Source: Gemmobacter lanyuensis (GTDB lineage: Bacteria; Pseudomonadota; Alphaproteobacteria; Rhodobacterales; Rhodobacteraceae). From it: DNA of 64,000 bases. Shown piece after piece: positions 1 through 8,771 of this stretch. The position numbers were made by a program, and so were the translations under genes. The notes under the pieces were generated by a model. The model was not told the origin of the DNA and made no database searches. It worked only from the letters and a program-made list of their open reading frames with translations. Numbering within the stretch: position 1 is the stretch's first letter; every line of letters starts with the position of its first letter. The DNA lies in the NCBI RefSeq assembly GCF_014652355.1, contig NZ_BMYQ01000003.1:62001-126000 (forward strand). The letters run 5' to 3'.

Positions 1-606
1 TGGGTGGATGCCTCGGCCTCGATGCGGTTTTCGGGTGACACGGCGCGCCCGCCCAAGGGCGACCGGGCGCGGCTGCTGGCGCTGGCGCTGGCGGTGCTGC
101 TGTTGCGCGGGGGGGAACGTGTCGGGGTGATGGGCGATCACAGCCCGCCCCGGTCTGGCCGCGCGCAGGCCGAACGATTGGCGCTGGCCCTGTCGGTCGA
201 CGGGGCCGAGGATTATGGCCGCCCGGAAACCACCGGGCTTGCCCTGCATGGCCGCGCGGTGCTGGTGTCGGATTTTCTGGGGGATCTGGCAGGGGTGGAA
301 GCCGCGCTGGCTGCCGCCGCAGAACGCGGTGTGCGCGGCGCGATGCTGCAGGTGCTGGACCCGGCGGAAGAGGATTTCCCCTTTGATGGCCGAACAATCT
401 TTGAATCGATGGGCGGGCAACTGTCGTTTGAAACGCTGCGCGCGGGCGATCTGCGCGCGCGCTATCTGGCGCGGCTGGCGGAACGACGTGATCGTCTTTT
501 GGCGCTGGCGCGGGCCTCGGGCTGGCATTTTTCCACCCATCACACGGGCGATAGCCCGCAGGCCGCGCTTTTGTGGCTGTATCGCGCTTTGGAGGCCGCC
601 CTCTGA
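1..606 (+). CDS. DUF58 domain-containing protein, 3' part (5' end outside window)
   Basis: The reading frame is already open at base 1 (WVDASASMRF...) and ends in TGA at 604-606, so only the C-terminal 200 or so residues are present. The motif VDASASMRF followed by a basic stretch and a long Leu/Ala helix is typical of the vWA-like domain of DUF58 proteins, where DxSxS forms a degenerate metal site. Members accompany MoxR AAA+ ATPases and BatA-type membrane proteins, and the next two genes fit that picture; a moxR gene would be expected just upstream of the window. The stop overlaps the next start by one base (TGATG), so translation is probably coupled. A downstream GTG or ATG in this frame is not the real start. 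Confidence 0.85.
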   Translation, partial: WVDASASMRFSGDTARPPKGDRARLLALALAVLLLRGGERVGVMGDHSPPRSGRAQAERLALALSVDGAEDYGRPETTGLALHGRAVLVSDFLGDLAGVEAALAAAAERGVRGAMLQVLDPAEEDFPFDGRTIFESMGGQLSFETLRAGDLRARYLARLAERRDRLLALARASGWHFSTHHTGDSPQAALLWLYRALEAAL

Positions 607-3344
607 TGTGGATGATCGGGCCGGTCGGCTTTACCTCTCCGCTGATCCTGCTGGGGCTTCTGGCGCTGCCGTTGCTGTGGCTTTTGCTGCGCGCCGTGCC
701 GCCTGCGCCGATCCGTCGCCGCTTTCCGGGGGTGGCGCTGCTGCTGGGCCTGCGCGACAGCGATGTTGAGGCGATGCGGACCCCCTGGTGGCTGTTGCTG
801 CTGCGGGCCGTTGCGATCGGGGCGGCGATTCTGGCCTTTGCCGGGCCGGTCCTGAACCCCGCAGCACCCGCGCCTGCCTCGGATGCCCCGCTTCTGGTGG
901 TGATTGACGGGGGCTGGGCCGATGCGCGCGACTGGCCGCGCCGCGTGGATCAGGCGACCCGCGTGGTGGAGGCGGCGGGCCGCGCCGGGCGCCGGGTGGC
1001 GCTGCTGCGCCTGTCGGATGCGCCCCAGACCCCGGTGTTTCAGGCCGCGCAGGCCGTGCGCGATCGGCTGGTGGGGCTGGCCCCCCAGCCGTTTGCGCCT
1101 GCGAATCTTGCGGGCTGGGGGCAGCTGCTTCCAGCGGAAGCCTTTGAAACCTATTGGATTTCGGATGGTCTGGATCATCCGGGCCGCGCCGGTTTGCTGG
1201 CGCTGATGCAGGCGCGGGGGCAGGTGCGGGTGTTTGAAAGCCCGCGTCCGGTGCTGGCGCTGCGCCCGGTTGGCTTCAAGGATGGGGCGGTGCAGATTAC
1301 CGCCCTGCGCCTGCCCGCCGGGGCTGCGGCCGAGGTCGAAGTTTCGGCCCGCGGCCTTGACCCCGCAGGGATCGAGCGGGAGCTGGCCCGCGCTCAACTG
1401 CCATTCGCCGCGGGCGAGGATCGCGCCGAAACCGCGTTGCCGCTACCACCCGAGCTTCGGAACCGTCTGACCCGTTTTGAGATCATCGGCCAGCGCACCG
1501 CGGGTGCGGTGACTCTGACAGATGACAGCCTCAAGCGGCGCAAGGTCGCGCTGATCGGGGGCGGCGCGGGGAAAGAGGGGCTGTTGCTGCTGTCGCCCAC
1601 GCATTACCTGCGGCAGGCGCTGGCCCCGGTGGCGGAACTGATTGACGGCAGCCTGACCGATGTTCTGGTCGCCAACCCCGATGTGATCGTGCTGGCCGAT
1701 GTCGCCCGGCTGACGCAGGCGGAAAGCGATGGGCTGCAAACCTGGGTGTCGAAGGGGGGCCTGTTGTTGCGCTTTGCGGGGCCAAAGCTTGCGGCTTCGG
1801 ACATCGCGCGCGACACCGCCGATCCGCTGCTGCCGGTGCGGTTGCGGCAGGGCGGGCGCAGCCTTGGCGGCGCGATGAGCTGGGGTGATCCCCGCAGCCT
1901 TGCCCCCTTTGCCGAAAGCAGCCCCTTCTTCGGCCTTCCGATTCCGGCCGAGGTGACGGTGAAGGCGCAGGTTCTGGCGCAGCCCGACCCCGATCTGGCA
2001 GCGCGGTCCATCGCGACGCTGGCCGATGGCACGCCGCTGGTGACACGCAAGGCGTTGGGGCAGGGGCAGATCGTGCTGTTCCACGTTACCGCAAATGCGG
2101 ATTGGTCATCGCTGCCGTTGTCGGGGCTGTTCGTGCAGATGCTGGAACGGCTGGCCGTCTCGGCCCGCCCGGCGCTGCTGGATGCGGCAGAGCTGGCCGG
2201 GCAAACCTTCGCCCCGGAAAAGGTGCTGGATGCCTTTGGCCAGCCGCAGGAACCGCAGGGCCTGCCCGGTGTCCGGGGTGAGGATCTGGCAAAACTGCCC
2301 CCCGCCGCCGACCGTCTGCCGGGCCTTTATGCCGGTGAGGATCGGCTGATCGCGCTGAACGTCATCAGCCCGCAGACCGAGCTTTCGCCCGCCGTCTGGC
2401 CCGCCTCGGTCCCCGTTGAAGGGGGCGAGGCCGCACGGGAGCAGCCGTTGAAAGGTGCGTTTCTGGTGCTGGGTCTGGGGCTTTTGCTGCTGGATATTCT
2501 TGCTGCGCTCTGGCTTTCGGGGCGGCTCTCGGGGCGTTTGGCGGTGCGGCTTTGCGTTCTGGGGCTGGCCCTGTCGCTTGCCCCGCAGGCCCGCGCGCAG
2601 GATGATTTCGCCCTTGAGGCGACGACATCCCTGCGCCTTGGCTATGTCGTGACGGGTGACAGCACCGTCGACCGCCTGTCCGAGGCAGGCCTGCGCGGTC
2701 TTGGCATGCGGCTGTTCGAACGCACCACAATCGAACCCGCAACCCCCATGGCGGTGGATATTGAGCGTGATGAGCTGGCGTTCTTTTCCTTCCTCTACTG
2801 GCCCGTGACGGCCGATCAGGCGCTGCCTTCCGTCAACGCCTATCGCAAGCTGAATGATTATCTGCGGACGGGCGGCATGATCCTGTTTGACACGCGCGAT
2901 GCAGGGATAGGCGGCACCTCGCCCGAGGCGCGTCGGCTGCAGCTGATCGCCGCGGCGCTGGACATTCCGCCGCTTGAGCCGATTCCGCCGGACCATGTGC
3001 TGACCCGCACCTTCTATCTTCTGCAGGATTTTCCCGGTCGCCAGACCGGCACCATCTGGGTTGAAGCCGCGCCCCCCGATGCCGCACAGGCCGAGGGCAT
3101 GCCCTTTCGCAACCTCAACGATGGTGTGACGCCGGTGGTGATCGGCGGCAATGACTGGGCCGCCGCCTGGGCAGTCGATGATCAGGGCATTCCGCTTTAC
3201 CCGGTGGGGCGGGGCAGTGTGGGCGACCGTCAGCGCGAGATTTCCTATCGCTTCGGTGTGAACCTCATCATGCATGTCTTCACCGGCAATTATAAATCCG
3301 ATCAGGTGCATGTGCCGGCCCTGCTGGAAAGGTTGGGCCAATGA
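606..3344 (+). CDS. BatA-like / DUF4159 domain membrane protein
   Basis: 912 aa. Membrane segments near residues 7-29 and 58-78 form the BatA-type N-terminus, with the characteristic R-R-R-F-P-G-V-A-L-L-L-G-L linker between them. A large periplasmic region follows, then further hydrophobic segments near 617-637 and 645-662. A C-terminal DUF4159 domain runs from about residue 667, with FFSFLYWPV and a G-G-M-I-L-F-D-T-R element typical of that family. The start at 606 overlaps the upstream stop; an in-frame ATG six bases downstream is an alternative. The gene is followed by a second large membrane protein with a 4-base ATGA overlap. Function is unknown; MoxR/BatA systems are linked to envelope homeostasis or metalloprotein maturation in other bacteria, which is only inference here. 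Confidence 0.85.
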   Translation: MWMIGPVGFTSPLILLGLLALPLLWLLLRAVPPAPIRRRFPGVALLLGLRDSDVEAMRTPWWLLLLRAVAIGAAILAFAGPVLNPAAPAPASDAPLLVVIDGGWADARDWPRRVDQATRVVEAAGRAGRRVALLRLSDAPQTPVFQAAQAVRDRLVGLAPQPFAPANLAGWGQLLPAEAFETYWISDGLDHPGRAGLLALMQARGQVRVFESPRPVLALRPVGFKDGAVQITALRLPAGAAAEVEVSARGLDPAGIERELARAQLPFAAGEDRAETALPLPPELRNRLTRFEIIGQRTAGAVTLTDDSLKRRKVALIGGGAGKEGLLLLSPTHYLRQALAPVAELIDGSLTDVLVANPDVIVLADVARLTQAESDGLQTWVSKGGLLLRFAGPKLAASDIARDTADPLLPVRLRQGGRSLGGAMSWGDPRSLAPFAESSPFFGLPIPAEVTVKAQVLAQPDPDLAARSIATLADGTPLVTRKALGQGQIVLFHVTANADWSSLPLSGLFVQMLERLAVSARPALLDAAELAGQTFAPEKVLDAFGQPQEPQGLPGVRGEDLAKLPPAADRLPGLYAGEDRLIALNVISPQTELSPAVWPASVPVEGGEAAREQPLKGAFLVLGLGLLLLDILAALWLSGRLSGRLAVRLCVLGLALSLAPQARAQDDFALEATTSLRLGYVVTGDSTVDRLSEAGLRGLGMRLFERTTIEPATPMAVDIERDELAFFSFLYWPVTADQALPSVNAYRKLNDYLRTGGMILFDTRDAGIGGTSPEARRLQLIAAALDIPPLEPIPPDHVLTRTFYLLQDFPGRQTGTIWVEAAPPDAAQAEGMPFRNLNDGVTPVVIGGNDWAAAWAVDDQGIPLYPVGRGSVGDRQREISYRFGVNLIMHVFTGNYKSDQVHVPALLERLGQ

Positions 3345-5416
3345 CCGGGGCCATCGTTTTTGATCCGCTGGTGCCTTGGGCGGTGATTTGGGGCCTCGCC
3401 GCGCTGACAGCGGCCCTGGTGCTGGGCGCGGCTTGGCGCGGGCTTTCGGGCTGGTGGCTGCGCGGGCTTTCGGCCCTTGTGCTGCTGGCCGCGCTGGCGA
3501 ACCCCTCCCTTCAGCAAGAGGACCGGCGCCCGCTGTCAGATATCGTGATCGCTGTTGTCGATCAGACGTCGAGCCAATCCATCGGTGAGCGCCCGGATCA
3601 GACCGCCGCCGCATTGGCCGCGCTGCAGGCGGAAATTGCGGCGCAGCCGGATACCGAGCTGCGGGTGGTGACGGTGCGGGATGCGCCCGGCAACGGCGGA
3701 TCGCCCCTGATGGCCGCGCTGGCCGAAGCCCTTGCCGCCGAACCGCGGGACCGGGTCGCCGGGGCAGTCATCATCTCGGACGGGCAGGCGCATGATGTGG
3801 ATCTGGCGCCCAAGGCTCCCGCGCCGGTGCATCTTCTGCTGACGGGCCAGGCCCGTGACTGGGACCGCCGCCTGATCGTCAAGAACGCCCCGGCCTTTGC
3901 CATATTGGGCGAACCCGTGACGCTGACCCTGCGGATCGAGGATGAAGGCGCTGTGCCCCCCGGTGTCGCGGGCATGGCCGATCTGTCCATCGCCATCGAT
4001 GGGGGGGCGCCGCAGTGGTATTCCGTCCCGGTGGGGCAGGATCTGGACCTGCCGGTCACGTTGCCCCATGGCGGCCAGAACATCCTGCAGTTTGAGGTTG
4101 CGGCCGCCGAGGGCGAGCTGACCACCCGCAACAATGCCTCGGTCACTGCGATCAATGGCGTGCGCGATCGGCTGCGCGTCTTGCTTGTGTCGGGCGAACC
4201 CCATGCCGGGGAACGGGTCTGGCGCAACCTGCTGAAATCCGACCCCTCGGTCGATCTGGTGCATTTCACCATCCTGCGCCCGCCGGAAAAGCAGGATGGC
4301 ATCCCGGTAGAGGAGCTTTCGCTGATTGCCTTCCCGACGCGAGAGCTGTTTGTCGAAAAGATCGATGAATTCGACCTCATCATTTTTGATCGTTACCGTC
4401 TGCGCGGCATCCTGCCCACGCAATACCTTGAAAACGTGCGCGATTATGTGACGCGCGGGGGGACGGTTCTGGTGGCGGCGGGGCCTGAATTCGGCACGGC
4501 GGACAGCCTGTGGCGTTCCCCCCTTGCCGATATCCTGCCGGTGACGACAACAAGCCGTGTTCTGGAGGGCGGCTTCCGCCCCAAGTTGACCGACCTTGGC
4601 CAGCGCCATCCGGTGACGCAGGGCCTTGATGCCCAGGCCCCGAAAGAGGGCTGGGGTCGCTGGTTCCGCCAGATCGAGATCGCCGCCCGTGGCGCCGGGC
4701 AGGTGGTGATGGAGGGGGCCGAGGGCAAGCCGCTGCTGGTTCTGGCGCGGGAAGGGGAAGGGCGGGTGGCCGTCCTCGCCTCGGATCACGCCTGGCTTTG
4801 GGGACGGGGCTATGAAGGCGGGGGGCCGCAGCTCGAACTGCTGCGCCGTCTGGCCCATTGGATGCTGAAAGAGCCGGAGCTTGAGGAGGAAACCCTGAGC
4901 GCCATGCCCGGCGATGGGGTGTTGCGAATCCAGCGCCGTACCCTGGCGGAACAGGCGCCCGGCCCGGTCCAGATCACCCGGCCCGATGGCAGCCGTGCGG
5001 AACTGGTGCTGCCGCAGGCCGGCCCCGGCCGCTATGAGGCTGATTGGCCCGCGCCGCAGGTGGGGCTTTATCGTCTCACGCAGGACAAGCTTTCGACCGT
5101 GGTCGCCATGGGGCCGCCCGCGCCCAAGGAGTTTGAGCGCACCTTGGCCAGCGGTGAGGTTCTGGACCCGCTGGTCGAGGCGACGCGCGGCGGTGTGCTG
5201 CGGATTTCAGATGGTTTGCCCGATGTGCGCGCCGTGGCCGAGGGCCGTGTTGCCGCCGGGCGCGGCTGGATCGGCATCACGCCGCGCGGGGCCTATGTCA
5301 CGCAGGATCTGCGCGTGGTCGCGGTGCTACCCGGTTGGCTCTGGCTGGTGCTGGCAGCAAGCCTTGCGCTTGGCGCCTGGTTGCGCGAGGGGCGCCTGCC
5401 GAAACGCGCGGTTTGA
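3341..5416 (+). CDS. Membrane protein with vWA-like and glutamine-amidotransferase-like domains
   Basis: 691 aa, starting inside the ATGA overlap with the preceding gene. Two N-terminal membrane helices (about residues 8-30 and 34-54) are followed by D-I-V-I-A-V-V-D-Q-T-S-S, a vWA-type beta strand with a degenerate DxSxS site near residue 72. A class I GATase-like fold appears around 380-400 (V-L-V-A-A-G-P-E-F-G) and a single C-terminal helix lies near 663-682. The architecture matches the third membrane protein of MoxR-DUF58-DUF4159 operons in alphaproteobacteria. No catalytic Cys-His-Glu triad is evident, so the amidotransferase-like region is probably structural. The gene ends at 5416 and abuts the convergent DUF599 gene with no intergenic base. 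Confidence 0.8.
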   Translation: MTGAIVFDPLVPWAVIWGLAALTAALVLGAAWRGLSGWWLRGLSALVLLAALANPSLQQEDRRPLSDIVIAVVDQTSSQSIGERPDQTAAALAALQAEIAAQPDTELRVVTVRDAPGNGGSPLMAALAEALAAEPRDRVAGAVIISDGQAHDVDLAPKAPAPVHLLLTGQARDWDRRLIVKNAPAFAILGEPVTLTLRIEDEGAVPPGVAGMADLSIAIDGGAPQWYSVPVGQDLDLPVTLPHGGQNILQFEVAAAEGELTTRNNASVTAINGVRDRLRVLLVSGEPHAGERVWRNLLKSDPSVDLVHFTILRPPEKQDGIPVEELSLIAFPTRELFVEKIDEFDLIIFDRYRLRGILPTQYLENVRDYVTRGGTVLVAAGPEFGTADSLWRSPLADILPVTTTSRVLEGGFRPKLTDLGQRHPVTQGLDAQAPKEGWGRWFRQIEIAARGAGQVVMEGAEGKPLLVLAREGEGRVAVLASDHAWLWGRGYEGGGPQLELLRRLAHWMLKEPELEEETLSAMPGDGVLRIQRRTLAEQAPGPVQITRPDGSRAELVLPQAGPGRYEADWPAPQVGLYRLTQDKLSTVVAMGPPAPKEFERTLASGEVLDPLVEATRGGVLRISDGLPDVRAVAEGRVAAGRGWIGITPRGAYVTQDLRVVAVLPGWLWLVLAASLALGAWLREGRLPKRAV

Positions 5417-6133
5417 TCAGGCTGGCGGCTGGTTTTCGTCCAGCCGCGCCATCACCGCCGCGCGGCTTTGCGAGGCGAATTCGCGCCGGATCAGCGTGCC
5501 GAAGGTCACCGTCATCGTGGCCAGCAATCCCCATGGGCCCAGCAGCCACCCCAGCGCCCCCAGCGCGTAATAGACCGACCGCAGGCCACGATTGTAATTC
5601 CGCGCGGCGGTGACGTTCACCTCGGCCGTGCGGGCGGCCCGGTCAAAGGCGCGCGGGTCCTGAACGTCATTCGGGACCGAGGCCATGAGTACTGAGCAAT
5701 AGCCAAAGAGCCGGTGCGACCACACGAATTTCAGAAAGGCATTCACCACGAAGGCCAGCACGAAAAGGATCTTCGCCTTGATCAGCAGCGCCGGGTCGCT
5801 GTGCAACTGAAAGCTGATCGCCAGCCCCTGCAGGGGTGAGGTATCGGCCAGCAGCGCCAGCCCCCCGCCGAGGCCGATCAGGCAGCTTGAAGCATAGAAG
5901 GTGATCCCCTGCCGCAGCCCGTCCAGAATCGTTGCGTCAAAGATCCGCGGCTGGCGGGTGACCATCTCGCGCATCCAGTCGCGCCGGTAATGCGCCATGA
6001 TCTGCGACACCGAAGGCCGCGGAAAGCGGGGCGATTCGATCGCATGCTGCAACAGCGCCGCGCCCGCCAGCGAATAGCCAAGCGCCAGCATGTCGGCAGG
6101 GGTGAAAAGGCGGATCAGGGTCAGGGCGTCCAT
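5417..6133 (-). CDS. DUF599 family membrane protein
   Basis: 238 aa. Four hydrophobic segments are visible (about residues 12-28, 74-96, 115-140 and 190-215), with the family-typical M-A-H-Y-R-x-x-W-M-R and R-N-Y-N-R-G-L-R-S-x-Y-Y-A-L-G signatures; these identify DUF599, a widespread integral membrane family of unknown function. The gene is read leftwards, starts at 6133 and is divergent from glcD, so the 82-bp gap holds promoters for both. It ends exactly against the stop of the convergent upstream operon with no spacer for a terminator. Nothing links it functionally to glycolate metabolism except position. Confidence 0.8.
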   Translation of the reverse strand: MDALTLIRLFTPADMLALGYSLAGAALLQHAIESPRFPRPSVSQIMAHYRRDWMREMVTRQPRIFDATILDGLRQGITFYASSCLIGLGGGLALLADTSPLQGLAISFQLHSDPALLIKAKILFVLAFVVNAFLKFVWSHRLFGYCSVLMASVPNDVQDPRAFDRAARTAEVNVTAARNYNRGLRSVYYALGALGWLLGPWGLLATMTVTFGTLIRREFASQSRAAVMARLDENQPPA

Positions 6134-6161
6134 GCCCCATGATTAGCCGCAGGGCGCCATC

Positions 6162-6199
6162 TTGCCAAACCGTGAAATTGGTTATATTAATTTACCAAT
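6162..6199 (+). promoter_or_regulatory. glcDEF promoter with operator-like inverted repeat
   Basis: An AT-rich patch in otherwise GC-rich DNA. ATTGGT (6177-6182) and ACCAAT (6194-6199) form a perfect 6-bp inverted repeat separated by 11 bp. A possible -35 TTGCCA (6162-6167) and -10 TATTAA (6185-6190), spaced 17 bp, place the repeat over the -10. The half-sites resemble those of FadR-subfamily GntR regulators such as GlcC/PdhR/LldR (ATTGGT...ACCAAT), but those normally have a 3-bp spacer. Confidence 0.5.
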
Positions 6200-6215
6200 A
6201 GCATTGGAGCGCGCC

Positions 6216-7664
6216 ATGGACATGCCGACCCCCAGCCCCAGCATCCTGTCGCGCAAGGCGCGGATCGTGGCGCGGTTGCAGGCGGTGCTGCCTGCGGATG
6301 CGGTGGTGCATGACCCGGCCGAGGTGCGCGCCTATGAATGCGATGCCCTTTCGGCCTATCGCTGCCCGCCGCTGGCTGCGATCCTGCCCCGAAGCACGGC
6401 CGAGGTCGCGGCCGCGCTGCGCGTCTGCCATGAAGAGGGGGTGCCGGTGGTGCCGCGCGGGGCGGGCACTTCGCTTGCCGGGGGGGCGTTGCCCACGGCC
6501 GATAGCGTGATCCTGGGCGTGGCCCGCATGACCGAGGTGCTGGAGGTCAGCTATCCTGACCGCTTCATCCGCGTGCAGGCCGGGCGCACCAATCTGGCGG
6601 TGACGGGGGCGGTTGAAGGCGACGGGTTCTTCTATGCCCCCGATCCCTCCAGCCAGCTTGCCTGTGCCATATCCGGCAATATCGCCATGAATTCGGGCGG
6701 GGCGCATTGCCTGAAATACGGGGTCACCACGAACAATCTGCTGGGGGTGACGCTGGTCCTGATGGATGGCACGGTGGTTGAGGTCGGCGGCCCCTGGATG
6801 GATGCGCCTGACCTTGATCTGCTGGGCGTGATCTGCGGGTCAGAGGGGCAGTTGGGGGTGGTGACCGAGGCGGTGCTGCGGATCCTGCCCAAGCCCGAAG
6901 GCGCGCTGCCGGTGCTGATCGGCTTTCAGTCGTCCGAGGTCGCGGGGGCCTGCGTGTCGGACATCATCAAGGCGGGGGTGCTGCCGGTCGCGATCGAATT
7001 CATGGATGGTCCCTGCATCAAGGCCTGCGAGGCCTTTGCCAAAGCGGGCTACCCTGATTGCGAGGCGCTGCTGATTGTCGAGGTTGAGGGGGCCGAGGCC
7101 GAAATCCGGCATCAGCTCTCGCTCATCACCGAGATCGCGCGCCGCCACAACCCGGTCGAAGTGCGCGAGGCGGCCGATGCCGATCAGGCCCGCCGCATCT
7201 GGCTGGGTCGCAAGTCGGCCTTTGGGGCCATGGGGCAGATCAATGATTACATGTGCCTTGATGGCACGATTCCGGTGACGGAATTGCCATATGTCCTGCG
7301 CCGGATCGGGGAGCTGAGCGCCCATTACGGCTTGGACGTAGCGAATGTTTTTCATGCCGGTGATGGCAATATGCACCCGTTGATCTTGTACAATGCGAAC
7401 ATTCCGGGCGAGCAGGAGAAATGTGAGGATTTCGGCGCCGATATCTTGCGCCTTTGTGTCGAGGTGGGGGGGTGTCTGACCGGCGAACATGGTGTGGGCA
7501 TAGAAAAGCGCGACCTCATGGAGGTGCAATACGGCCCCGATGATCTGGAGGCGCAGTTGCGTGTGAAGGATGTGTTTGATCCGAACTGGCTGCTGAACCC
7601 CGCCAAGGTCTTTCCACTGCATGTGACCGCACCGCGCCGTGCCGCTGCGGGGGGGCAGGCATGA
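6216..7664 (+). CDS. glcD: Glycolate oxidase subunit GlcD, FAD-linked
   Basis: 482 aa. This is the large FAD-binding subunit of membrane-associated glycolate dehydrogenase, which oxidises glycolate (or D-lactate) to glyoxylate and feeds electrons to quinone through GlcF. The PCMH-type FAD site P-R-G-A-G-T-S-L-A-G-G lies at residues 80-90; H-A-G-D-G-N-M-H-P near 380 and G-E-H-G-V-G near 422 are typical of the FAD-oxidase C domain. ATG 6216 was chosen over the upstream in-frame start at 6162 because GGAGC precedes it at good spacing and the N-terminus then matches the family. The gene overlaps glcE by 4 bp (ATGA). Confidence 0.93.
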   Translation: MDMPTPSPSILSRKARIVARLQAVLPADAVVHDPAEVRAYECDALSAYRCPPLAAILPRSTAEVAAALRVCHEEGVPVVPRGAGTSLAGGALPTADSVILGVARMTEVLEVSYPDRFIRVQAGRTNLAVTGAVEGDGFFYAPDPSSQLACAISGNIAMNSGGAHCLKYGVTTNNLLGVTLVLMDGTVVEVGGPWMDAPDLDLLGVICGSEGQLGVVTEAVLRILPKPEGALPVLIGFQSSEVAGACVSDIIKAGVLPVAIEFMDGPCIKACEAFAKAGYPDCEALLIVEVEGAEAEIRHQLSLITEIARRHNPVEVREAADADQARRIWLGRKSAFGAMGQINDYMCLDGTIPVTELPYVLRRIGELSAHYGLDVANVFHAGDGNMHPLILYNANIPGEQEKCEDFGADILRLCVEVGGCLTGEHGVGIEKRDLMEVQYGPDDLEAQLRVKDVFDPNWLLNPAKVFPLHVTAPRRAAAGGQA

Positions 7665-8734
7665 CCCTCGATCTGACACCGCAGACCGAGGCCGAACTGG
7701 CCGAGGGCATCCGGGCCGCGTCTGGGCCTTTGGTCGTCAGGGGGGGCGGCACGCGCGGGGGGCTGCGCGCGGGGCAGGGGGTTTCGACCGCCGGTCTGGG
7801 CGGGGTGCGGCTGTATGAGCCCGGCGCCCTGACGCTGGTTGCCGGGGCGGGCACGCCGATTGCCGATCTAGAGGCGCTTTTGGCGACCGAGGGCCAGTGT
7901 CTGGCCTTTGAGGTGCCGGACCTGCGCCGCCTGTTGCAGCGCAGGGGGCAATCCACGCTGGGTGGGGTCATTGCCGAAAACGCAGCGGGTCCGCGGCGTG
8001 TGGTCAGCGGGGCCGCGCGTGATTTTTGTCTGGGCCTGCGCTTTGTCGATGGGCAGGGCACGGTCATCCGCAATGGCGGGCGGGTGATGAAGAACGTCAC
8101 TGGCTATGACCTTGTGAAGCTGCTTGCGGGCAGTCGCGGGCAGCTGGGGGTGCTGACCGAAGTTGCGCTGAAGGTGCTGCCACGCCCGGAAACCGAACAG
8201 ACGCTGGTGCTGCGTGGCTTGCCCGATGGGCAGGCGGTGGCGGCAATGTCGGCGGCGCTGGGATCGCCCTATGAGGTGACGGGCGCGGCCCATCTGCCGG
8301 GGGCCGAGACGCTGCTGCGGCTTGAGGGGTTCGAAGGTTCGGTCCGCTATCGCGCCGGGCAGCTTGCGGCACTGCTGCGCCCATTCGGTGCGGTCGAGAT
8401 GGCCGAAACCTCGCCCTGGGCGGCAATCCGCGATGTGCTGCCGCTGGCGGGGCGCGCGGGCGATCTGTGGCGCATTTCGACCCGCCCGTCCGAGGCGTCT
8501 GCGCTTGTTGCCCGCCTGGGGGCCGAGGCTGTGGTCTATGACTGGGGCGGGGCGCTGGTCTGGGCGCTGATGCCGCCAGGGGCCGACCTGCGCGCGCGGG
8601 CGGGCGCCTTCTGCGGCCACGCCCGCTGCCTGCGGGGCGATGCGTCCGCCGGGCCCGTGCCGCTTGATCCCGCGCTTGCCGCGCTGACCGCGGGCCTACG
8701 CCAGAAGTTCGACCCGCGCGGCTTGTTCGCATGA
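7661..8734 (+). CDS. glcE: Glycolate oxidase subunit GlcE, FAD-binding
   Basis: 357 aa, the smaller FAD-binding subunit of the GlcDEF complex. The N-terminal PCMH domain shows V-V-R-G-G-G-T-R-G near residues 25-33 and G-G-V-I-A-E-N-A-A-G-P near 105-115, followed by G-R-V-M-K-N-V-T-G-Y-D, which is almost diagnostic for GlcE. The start overlaps the glcD stop as ATGA, indicating coupled translation. The gene is followed by a short gap and glcF. Length and order D-E-F match the standard operon. Confidence 0.93.
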   Translation: MTLDLTPQTEAELAEGIRAASGPLVVRGGGTRGGLRAGQGVSTAGLGGVRLYEPGALTLVAGAGTPIADLEALLATEGQCLAFEVPDLRRLLQRRGQSTLGGVIAENAAGPRRVVSGAARDFCLGLRFVDGQGTVIRNGGRVMKNVTGYDLVKLLAGSRGQLGVLTEVALKVLPRPETEQTLVLRGLPDGQAVAAMSAALGSPYEVTGAAHLPGAETLLRLEGFEGSVRYRAGQLAALLRPFGAVEMAETSPWAAIRDVLPLAGRAGDLWRISTRPSEASALVARLGAEAVVYDWGGALVWALMPPGADLRARAGAFCGHARCLRGDASAGPVPLDPALAALTAGLRQKFDPRGLFA

Positions 8735-8771
8735 CCGCCGTTTCGCGCCGCATCAGCACAGGGGATTGACG

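Noticed and set aside
2106-3614. 502-residue frame on the minus strand over the DUF4159 gene
   Set aside because: Arg/Gln/Pro-rich shadow of the plus-strand gene.
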